Assembly: GCA_937967665.1 (NCBI GenBank)
Contig: CALBSZ010000086.1
Span: 1 to 21,631, forward strand
From: an uncultured Planctomycetaceae bacterium
GTDB taxonomy: Bacteria > Planctomycetota > Planctomycetia > Pirellulales > Pirellulaceae
Reading direction: 5' to 3'
Length of the DNA stretch: 21,631 nt
In this document: positions 8,765-14,490 of the stretch, piece by piece
Numbering within the stretch: position 1 is the stretch's first letter
How the letters are laid out: the number at the start of each line of letters is the position of its first letter
Notes under the pieces: model-generated
Seen by the model: only the letters and a program-made list of their open reading frames with translations
The model's database searches: none
Told to the model about the DNA's origin: nothing
Position numbers and translations under genes: made by a program

Positions 8765-9139
8765 CGACGTATCTCCCGCCGGCCGTGCCCTGTGGGTTCG
8801 ATCGCGTGGGCTTGCCTGACGCTAGGGACGTCCTGAAGACGTCTGCTGGCCAGAGCTTCAGGTGGTTGAATTATATCCAACAAATGCCGATCGGGCTGGT
8901 GTTCGTCGACTGGATGTGCGAAAACGATTGTTCCTCTTCCAGCCTAGTCGCTGGACTGTCGGATTGTCAACTTAAGTCCTTGCCAGTGCAAGGGTTTTCG
9001 CTGTATTGTCGGGAACTTGCAACGATTGACGGAATTGCTTTCTACAATTGCACTATCCGCTTTTCTGAGGAGCCGCCGCGATCGGTGCACCCGGTGGACA
9101 AGCGAGTCAACACACAATTGCCGGGTTTAAGGGATTGCT
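8765..9139. other. Divergent intergenic region with small hairpin and possible promoter
   Basis: 375 bases separate the HEAT-like gene and the deacetylase gene. A perfect inverted repeat CCTTGC-CAGT-GCAAGG lies at 8978-8993 and is followed by GTTTT, resembling a weak terminator or regulatory stem. TTGCCA (8980-8985) and TATTGT (9004-9009), 18 apart, could be a promoter overlapping that stem; a TACAAT lies at 9043-9048. A 145-codon frame crosses this region but has no start signal or recognisable sequence and overlaps the deacetylase start, so no gene is called. Confidence 0.35.
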
Positions 9140-10069
9140 ATGACACTGCTTTACCAGGACGCGTTCTTCGCGGCCCATGAAACAGGATCGCATCCTGAAC
9201 GGCCTTTGCGAGTGACTCGAGTGGCCGAACATTTGGAACAGACGGGTTATGTCGACAAGTGCAACTGTCCCGCATGGCAACCGGCGACGGAAGCGGAACT
9301 CCAGCTGGTGCACAATCCCGAATACGTCTTGTCCGTTCGCCAGTATGCCGACGACGGAGGCGGGCGGATCGAAACCGATACGGTCGTTTCGGACAAATCG
9401 TATGCGGTGGCGTTGCGCGCTGCGGGCGCCGTGTGCGATGCCGTGAAACAGGTGGTGGGCGGCGAGGCCCAGAACGCACTCTGCCTTGTGCGGCCGCCCG
9501 GCCATCACGCGCTGCCGAAAGCGGCCATGGGCTTCTGCCTGTTCAACAACATTGCTGTGGCCGCTCGCCTGGCCACGCAGCAGCTGGATCTGGACCGCGT
9601 GCTGATCGTCGATTGGGATGTCCATCACGGCAACGGTACGCAAGATGCCTTTTGGGCCGACGAGCAGGTAGGATTTTTTTCGATTCACCGGCATCCCTTT
9701 TACCCCGGAACCGGGATGGCGGATGAAACGGGTACCGGCGCGGCACTCGGCACAACCCGTAACGTACCAGTGCGGTTTGGGACAGACCGCAGCGAGTACT
9801 TCGAGCGGTTTGCCAGCGAGCTGGAATCGTTCGCGGCGAAAATCCGCCCACAGCTGGTCTTGATCAGCGCCGGTTTCGACAGCCACCGTTTGGATCCCAT
9901 CGGGTCGCTGGGCCTGGAGCAGGAAGACTTCGGCCAGCTGACGCGACACGTGCTGAAGATCGCCGACGAATACGCCGATGGGAAAACGGTCAGCGTGCTG
10001 GAAGGCGGCTACAACGTCGATGTGCTGCCCGCCTGTATCGAGCAGCACCTGCAAGTCTTGCTCGGCTAA
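9140..10069 (+). CDS. Histone deacetylase family (AcuC/class II HDAC-like) zinc amidohydrolase
   Basis: The 309-residue product belongs to the arginase/deacetylase fold, whose members remove acyl groups from lysines, polyamines or acetoin-pathway proteins. Diagnostic blocks are intact: HPERPLRV near the N-terminus, LVRPPGHH with the catalytic His pair H122/H123, VDWDVHHGNGTQ giving zinc ligands D160 and H162, SAGFDSH giving the third ligand D247, and LEGGYN with Y291 where the catalytic Tyr sits. The shortness and GFDSHRLDP resemble bacterial class II HDAC-like enzymes; the substrate cannot be told from sequence. There is no signal peptide, so it acts in the cytoplasm. ATG 9140 has AAGGGA at 9129-9134. 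It is a single-gene unit; a six-base-pair stem immediately follows the stop and then the REP-like repeat begins. Confidence 0.93.
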   Translation: MTLLYQDAFFAAHETGSHPERPLRVTRVAEHLEQTGYVDKCNCPAWQPATEAELQLVHNPEYVLSVRQYADDGGGRIETDTVVSDKSYAVALRAAGAVCDAVKQVVGGEAQNALCLVRPPGHHALPKAAMGFCLFNNIAVAARLATQQLDLDRVLIVDWDVHHGNGTQDAFWADEQVGFFSIHRHPFYPGTGMADETGTGAALGTTRNVPVRFGTDRSEYFERFASELESFAAKIRPQLVLISAGFDSHRLDPIGSLGLEQEDFGQLTRHVLKIADEYADGKTVSVLEGGYNVDVLPACIEQHLQVLLG

Positions 10070-10075
10070 TACCTC

Positions 10076-10092
10076 ATCGCCGGTTTGGCGAT
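10076..10092 (+). terminator. Short stem directly after deacetylase stop
   Basis: ATCGCC and GGCGAT form a perfect 6-bp stem with a GGTTT loop, seven bases after the stop codon. No T-run follows immediately, so termination by it is doubtful; it may be part of the adjoining repeat. Confidence 0.25.
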
Positions 10093-10100
10093 AGCGAAAC

Positions 10101-10168
10101 GGTGACTGGCTCCTTCCCCTTTTTTGGTTCGCCCCGGAAAACCGAACGCAACGATGGAGCCAGTCCCC
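10101..10168. repeat. REP-like palindromic element, copy downstream of the MBL gene
   Basis: The outer arms ACTGGCTCC (10105-10113) and GGAGCCAGT (10156-10164) are a perfect 9-bp inverted repeat. An inner pair GTTCG (10127-10131) and CGAAC (10143-10147) gives a nested stem. The right half (from CCGAAC through ACGATGGAGCCAGTCCCC) recurs, with two changes, in the pair at 11351-11606 in the same orientation. This looks like a dispersed, non-coding REP/MITE-type repeat. Confidence 0.7.
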
Positions 10169-10189
10169 TGGCCCCGTGCTGTAACGCTG

Positions 10190-11236
10190 CTAACTGGCTG
10201 CTGCTTCGTTTTTGGTCACGTATTCCTGCTTGTGGCCATGAGCTGGTATGTGGACTGAATACTTTTTGCCGTTGGGCGTCACGGACAGCTGGATAAAGTT
10301 TCCCCGGCACGATTTCGAATCGCCGCGATTGGCAATGAAGTCCTCGGGTGCGTTATTGACCGCGCCGTCGGGGCGAAGGTTTTTGTGAACCTGATAGATC
10401 GCTTCAATGGATTTTGTTGCCGTCAAGGTTTCGAAGACGGCGGGCGCGCAGCCCTTACGGGTACCGTTATTCATGATCGCGACGCGCGGTTGCAGGCTGC
10501 GTACGATAACAGGGTTGTTGCTGCTGTCCAGGCCATGATGCGTAACCTGATAGACATCGACTTCCCCGATCGGATTGTTGGGACAAACCAGATTCATTTC
10601 CTGGTTCCAGGTCAGGTCGCCGCCGTCAAAGAAACGAAAGGGACCGAATTCCAGCAGCATCACCACGCTATTGGCATTGTCCGACCCGTCGCGTTCTTTC
10701 GGTCGATGCGCGGCACAGTTTGTCTCGTTCGCGACCGAGGAATCGACGAAGGATTGCCGTGTTCCCAGGCATTGGAACTTGACCGCCGCAGCGCCCTCGG
10801 CTTGCTTGAGCGTCAAGGTATCGCCCGGCTGAATGACCTTGCGAGTTTCGCACGCGAATTCAAAATAGGCCTTGCCCGGGTTATCGGGCATCTGGTCGAA
10901 CATGCCGTTGTCATATACGGTTCCGATGGGCAACATGGTTGCCAGTGTCTCGGCGCCCCCGTAGTGATCGCGATGGTAGTGGGTAATGATGAGGTGGTCG
11001 ATCCTGCGGATTTTGGCGACCGCGGTGGCCACCTTCACGATGCGCCCGGGATCGCGGAGGCCTGGATTGCCTGTATCGATCAGGATCGATTCGCCGGCCG
11101 GCGTGACAATCAGTGTGGCCGCGCCTCCTTCCACGTCGACCCAGTAGATATCCAGCCGCTTATCGGCTTCGCCGGCAAACAAGGTTGTTGTGTACAAAGC
11201 CCAAAGGAGAACAAAGGGAAGGCAGCGCGGGTTCAT
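10190..11236 (-). CDS. Secreted ComEC-like metallo-beta-lactamase-fold hydrolase
   Basis: The 348-residue product begins with a signal peptide (MNPRCLPFVLLWALYTTTLFAGEA). A metallo-beta-lactamase fold follows: the VDVEGGAATLIVTPAGESILIDTG opening, HYHRDH metal motif with H86, H88, D90 and H91, FDGGDLTW, and VTHHGLDSS. The HHG after VT and the VEGG/IDTG opening match the MBL domain of ComEC-type proteins and free-standing secreted relatives; these hydrolyse phosphoesters or act in DNA processing, but the substrate here is unknown. An insertion with several Cys lies between the HxHxDH motif and the last metal ligand region. The frame stays open to 11506, but that extension is just translation of the repeats upstream; ATG 11236 is chosen because the signal peptide starts there. 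No Shine-Dalgarno site is visible. The gene is bracketed by REP-like repeats in direct orientation. Confidence 0.85.
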   Translation of the reverse strand: MNPRCLPFVLLWALYTTTLFAGEADKRLDIYWVDVEGGAATLIVTPAGESILIDTGNPGLRDPGRIVKVATAVAKIRRIDHLIITHYHRDHYGGAETLATMLPIGTVYDNGMFDQMPDNPGKAYFEFACETRKVIQPGDTLTLKQAEGAAAVKFQCLGTRQSFVDSSVANETNCAAHRPKERDGSDNANSVVMLLEFGPFRFFDGGDLTWNQEMNLVCPNNPIGEVDVYQVTHHGLDSSNNPVIVRSLQPRVAIMNNGTRKGCAPAVFETLTATKSIEAIYQVHKNLRPDGAVNNAPEDFIANRGDSKSCRGNFIQLSVTPNGKKYSVHIPAHGHKQEYVTKNEAAAS

Positions 11237-11350
11237 GAGGTTGCTCGCTAACGGTGTTTGTGGGAGGAGCGATAAAGCGGCGGGAACGTCGGTATCGCGG
11301 TTTCTTCGTCCATGGGGTTGTTGCTGCTGACGGCGCTCGAGTGGTGCCGC

Positions 11351-11606
11351 GAAAGAGGAACAGGCACCATCGCTCCAACGGGTTTTCCGGGACGAACCGA
11401 ACACGACGATGGAGCCAGTCCCCGTTTCGCTCCCGTCAACTGTGCGCTGAAGTACCAGGCACCGTCTTAGCATAGCCAGAAAGAGGAACAGGCACCATCG
11501 CTCCAACGGGTTTTCCGGGACGAACCGAACACGACGATGGAGCCAGTCCCCGTTTCGCTCCCGTCAGTTCTGCGTTGTGGTACGAAGCACTGCACTAGCA
11601 TACCCG
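11351..11606. repeat. Tandem duplication of a 128-base REP-like unit
   Basis: Unit 1 (11351-11478) and unit 2 (11479-11606) are directly adjacent. Their first 88 bases (11351-11438 and 11479-11566) are identical by inspection; the remaining 40 bases agree at about 26 positions. Each unit holds a GGAACAGGCACCATCGCTCC left part and the ACGATGGAGCCAGTCCCC right part, which is also found at 10151-10168. The pair fills most of the 486-base gap between the CheA-like and MBL genes on the minus strand; the remaining bases (11237-11350 and 11607-11722) show nothing recognisable. Confidence 0.85.
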
Positions 11607-11722
11607 GGGCATGGGGGGGAATCCAGTATCGCAACGTTCCCGCAGCGCTCCTCCGAATTTGGTTGCATCGATTCGCGCGGCCGAAAGGAAATGTCCGTCG
11701 CAAGCGGAGTCCGCCCGGACCG

Positions 11723-13006
11723 TCATGATCGGGCGTCGAGCGGCAGCGTGATGAGTACTATTGTGCCTTTTCCCGGCTGCGATTCGATCCCAACGGACCC
11801 GCCCAGCAACTGAATGTTGGAACAGACAACGTCCATGCCCACTCCGCGACCACTCACTTCGGTCACCTTGTTTGCCGTGGAAAAGCCGGGCCAGAAAATC
11901 AGCTGAATGGCTTCTTCACGCGAGAGTTGGCCTGCCTTTTCGCTCGTGATGAACTGCCGGTGGATGGCCGTCTGCAGGACTTGCGCGGGGTCAATCCCCT
12001 TGCCGTCATCCGAGACGCGAATCTGGAGTTCGTTCTGGCGGATCTCCGCGGCAACGATGACGGACCCTTCCATATTCTTGTCTTGTCGGACGCGGTCGAC
12101 GGGCGATTCGATGCCGTGGTCCAACGCGTTACGCAGGAGGTGCACTAACGGGTCGGACAGTGCCTCGATGATGGTCTTGTCGACTTCGAGCGATTCTCCG
12201 CTGAACGTGACCCGGCACTTCTTGCCAAACCGGCGACACAGGTCGTCCACCACGCGAGGAAGTGCCTGGAATGCGCGCTGCAACGGAACAAGCCGCATCT
12301 GCTCGACGGCGTGCTGCAGGTCGCCCACCAGCAGGTTGATCCGCGCCGCCGCTGCGATCGACTTGGCGGGAGCGACCGCGCGCAGTTCCGTCAGCAGTTC
12401 GTCACGCGCCTGGGGCAGGTCGCGAATAACGGAACTCAACCAGTCCAGGTCGGCCACGGAAATCCGCGTGCTGCGCTCGCCCATAATCGCCGCGGCAGCG
12501 GCAGCATGGCTGTCGCGCGGGTTCGGATGGTGCGGGGCATCCACTTCCTCGACCGTCGCGCAGATGGCGTCCAACTGTTGCAGCAGGCCATGCAGCGAGC
12601 TCGATTCTGTCTTGACAACGTTTCCAATAATGCGATGCAGCTCTTCAATGGCCCGCCAGACAAGGACCATCACGTCCGGAGCGCTTTCGGGATCTTGATG
12701 GCGGATCTGATCGAGCACGTTTTCGATGCGGTGGGCCAGGTCCGTGACCGTGGAGAGGCCCAGGATACCCGCAACGCCCTTGATGGAGTGGATCCCGCGA
12801 AAAATCTCGTTGACCGTTTCCGGCGTGATGCTGGACGAGCCGGAGAGCGCGTCCGCGATCAGATGTTCGATGGCGCAGAGCCGATCGCTCGATTCCGTGA
12901 CGAAGTCGCGCAGCAACTCCGGATCGGAGGGGATGTTCGGCGAACCAAGGTCGGTTGGTAGGGGCATCGTTCGTTTTCTAAGGGCGGGCATCCGATCGTT
13001 CGACAT
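11723..13006 (-). CDS. CheA-like histidine kinase lacking the CheW-like (P5) domain
   Basis: The 427-residue product has an Hpt/P1 domain with the phospho-accepting His in EIFRGIHSIKGVAG (residue ~73), a variable linker, and a CheA-type dimerisation segment (RINLLVGDLQHAVEQMRLVPL). The ATP-binding domain is complete: N-box VHLLRNALDHGIE, G1 DDGKGID, and GFSTANKVTEVSGRGVGMDVV carrying G2, then GKGTIVLITLPL. In CheA a P5 domain that binds CheW and receptors follows at this point; here the protein stops four residues later (DARS). No P2 CheY-docking domain is recognisable. It should be a cytoplasmic phosphotransfer kinase controlled by something other than a CheW/receptor array. No response regulator is adjacent. 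ATG 13006 is taken as start; ATGs at 12991 and 12967 are possible and none has a good ribosome site. It is divergent from the PAS gene. Confidence 0.88.
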   Translation of the reverse strand: MSNDRMPALRKRTMPLPTDLGSPNIPSDPELLRDFVTESSDRLCAIEHLIADALSGSSSITPETVNEIFRGIHSIKGVAGILGLSTVTDLAHRIENVLDQIRHQDPESAPDVMVLVWRAIEELHRIIGNVVKTESSSLHGLLQQLDAICATVEEVDAPHHPNPRDSHAAAAAAIMGERSTRISVADLDWLSSVIRDLPQARDELLTELRAVAPAKSIAAAARINLLVGDLQHAVEQMRLVPLQRAFQALPRVVDDLCRRFGKKCRVTFSGESLEVDKTIIEALSDPLVHLLRNALDHGIESPVDRVRQDKNMEGSVIVAAEIRQNELQIRVSDDGKGIDPAQVLQTAIHRQFITSEKAGQLSREEAIQLIFWPGFSTANKVTEVSGRGVGMDVVCSNIQLLGGSVGIESQPGKGTIVLITLPLDARS

Positions 13007-13140
13007 CAATTGTACGTCGCTGACATCGTCGCGGCGCCGCGCGTGCGGGCCTCGCCAAGGCCCTATTGCCTTACAGGCGTTGCGACAAGCCGAATCGTTA
13101 AAACCAGAGCGTTAAATCTTTCCAAATGCGGTCGGGGTTT

Positions 13141-13178
13141 CGCCAGGTTCTTGAGTCGCCTGGCGGAACGCATATACA
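13141..13178 (+). promoter_or_regulatory. Promoter with overlapping palindrome between kinase and PAS genes
   Basis: TTGAGT (13151-13156) and TATACA (13173-13178) are spaced by 16 bases, about 45 bases upstream of the PAS gene start. A perfect inverted repeat CGCCAGG (13141-13147) / CCTGGCG (13159-13165) overlaps the -35 hexamer, so it could be an operator. It lies in the 217-base divergent spacer and could serve either gene. Confidence 0.45.
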
Positions 13179-13223
13179 GGCGTGTGAGAGAACTTCGTGT
13201 GCGTTTTGAGAGAAAGTAGTCCC

Positions 13224-13682
13224 ATGCCCGAATCCTCCAATCAAACTCAAGCGTCCGCCGCGCGCCCCGTCGTTCATGTCGCACCCTCCACGCGTCCTGT
13301 TTCGACTCAGGATAATGGACCCTGGGAGAATCTGAATGCGTCGACCGATCAGGTTGCCGTGTTGAACCAGGAGGGCACCGTTGTGTTCGTCAACGATGCC
13401 TGGCGGCGATTTGCCAAGATGGCAACGGGTAAGGATGGGGCGAACGGCTTGGGCAGCAACTACCTGCTGGTCTGCGACAAGTCTCGCGGGGACGGCGCGG
13501 ACGACGCACGGCTGGTTGCCGCCGCCATTCGGGATATCATCTACGGTCGCCGGCAGTCATTCCGCCTGGACTATCCCTGCCGCTCGGCAACGACCGAGGA
13601 CTGGTACAGCGTCAACGTCAATCGATCGTGGGACTACGAACAGACGTACGTGGTTGTGTCCCACCGCAAAAAGCTGACCTGA
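13224..13682 (+). CDS. Stand-alone PAS-domain protein
   Basis: The 152-residue product has a ~35-residue polar, Ser/Thr/Pro-rich N-terminus. It is followed by one PAS fold filling the rest: STDQVAVLNQEGTVVFVNDAWRRFA is the typical PAS first strands and helix, GSNYLLVCDKS matches the G-x-NYL-x-VC motif of sensor-kinase PAS domains, and FRLDYPCRSATTEDWYSVNV matches the later strands with the YPC motif. There is no kinase, GGDEF or DNA-binding domain, so it is a sensory or protein-interaction module without its own output. ATG 13224 is chosen over an in-frame start 27 bases upstream because it follows the candidate promoter and an AGAGAAAG run. It is transcribed away from the CheA-like kinase, which lacks a sensor domain; a partnership is inference. 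Confidence 0.82.
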   Translation: MPESSNQTQASAARPVVHVAPSTRPVSTQDNGPWENLNASTDQVAVLNQEGTVVFVNDAWRRFAKMATGKDGANGLGSNYLLVCDKSRGDGADDARLVAAAIRDIIYGRRQSFRLDYPCRSATTEDWYSVNVNRSWDYEQTYVVVSHRKKLT

Positions 13683-13819
13683 GCCGGAGTTGCCGTATTG
13701 TGTTTAACCCACAGCCGCAGGCGCCGGGGCGGTTCATGTCAAGCCACCCGCGGTTGGGCGCAAGGGTGCCTGGAGTTGAGCGCAGCGAACCGCCAGTCTT
13801 TCCAGTGTTTGTTTAGGAA

Positions 13820-14218
13820 CTAACCACGGGTATCGATGAGCGTCTGAAACCTTCCGGCGATTTCGAAGTAGGGACCGATCGGCCGGCAGCGAGTGATCTT
13901 TAAGCAGGGATTCATTTCCCCGCCCGCGGGCAGGCGGATTCTTAACTGCACGTGCGCGGCACGAAACCGCGTCGGCGAGATCAAGCAGAGTCCGCCGGCG
14001 GAGACGTCCATCGCCACGGCCCAGAACGGATCGCCCTCCGCACGCAGGTCGTCGCAAAGTGGTTGGGTCAACACGCTCACCACGAACGGCTCGCGAGGCG
14101 ACCGCCGTACTTGCCGTCCCTCAAACGCTTGCCTCTGGCGTGCCAGCGATCTGGCGAAATCGAGCAATTCCGGAGACGGCGACGAGTCCGTATTGTTGAA
14201 TTGGAAGATCGGGACCAT
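13820..14218 (-). CDS. PilZ-domain protein, probable c-di-GMP receptor
   Basis: The 132-residue product shows both PilZ c-di-GMP motifs: RxxxR as R38-S-P-R42 in QVRRSPREPF, and DxSxxG as D71-V-S73-A-G-G76 in AMDVSAGGLCLISP. The spacing of ~29 residues is normal. The first ~35 residues are helical and polar and precede the barrel. It would bind cyclic di-GMP and pass the signal to motility, adhesion or a partner protein; no partner can be named. ATG 14218 overlaps no other gene and has no clear ribosome site. It converges on the PAS gene across a 137-base gap and is divergent from the TPR-sulfotransferase. A complete binding motif makes it likely to be ligand-competent. Confidence 0.85.
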   Translation of the reverse strand: MVPIFQFNNTDSSPSPELLDFARSLARQRQAFEGRQVRRSPREPFVVSVLTQPLCDDLRAEGDPFWAVAMDVSAGGLCLISPTRFRAAHVQLRIRLPAGGEMNPCLKITRCRPIGPYFEIAGRFQTLIDTRG

Positions 14219-14410
14219 CGTTCCGCCGTTCGTGTCGTGATTCGCGCCCGGGCGCGGGGCCAGATTAACGGGATCATGGGGCGTCGCCGTGGCAGTTCAC
14301 CGCGTGCGGGACGCCGCCCCGCCCCCTGCAACGATGGCATGCTGCCGAGTCGATGTCCAATACGCCGCGCCTTGTGACGATTTTCCAGATTTTTCGGGCT
14401 TGCCCGCAAA

Positions 14411-14441
14411 TTGCTGGGATTCTCGGAAATCGTAGTATAAT
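14411..14441 (+). promoter_or_regulatory. Candidate promoter for the TPR-sulfotransferase gene
   Basis: A perfect TATAAT at 14436-14441 is preceded by TTGCTG at 14411-14416 (spacer 19, one or two longer than ideal). The predicted transcript start near 14448 lies inside the longest open frame, which supports ATG 14491 as the translation start. The rest of the 272-base spacer (14219-14490) shows nothing else. Confidence 0.5.
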
Positions 14442-14490
14442 AAGTGTTTGCCTTCTGTCCCTTGTCTCCAATCTGGCAGCGATCGAACCG

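Noticed and set aside
8743..9180. 145-codon plus-strand frame across the divergent spacer
   Set aside because: It overlaps the starts of both flanking genes, has no ribosome site and no recognisable motif.
11237..11506. N-terminal extension of the MBL protein from an upstream start
   Set aside because: The extension is a translation of the repeat units and precedes a clear signal peptide starting at 11236.
13683..13819. Possible small gene in the PAS-PilZ gap (VERSEPP-like translation)
   Set aside because: The frame overlaps the PAS gene out of frame and has no start signal; the gap shows no stem or gene-like feature.
14353..14490. Upstream start for the TPR-sulfotransferase
   Set aside because: The candidate promoter with perfect TATAAT lies inside it and the added residues show no TPR character.
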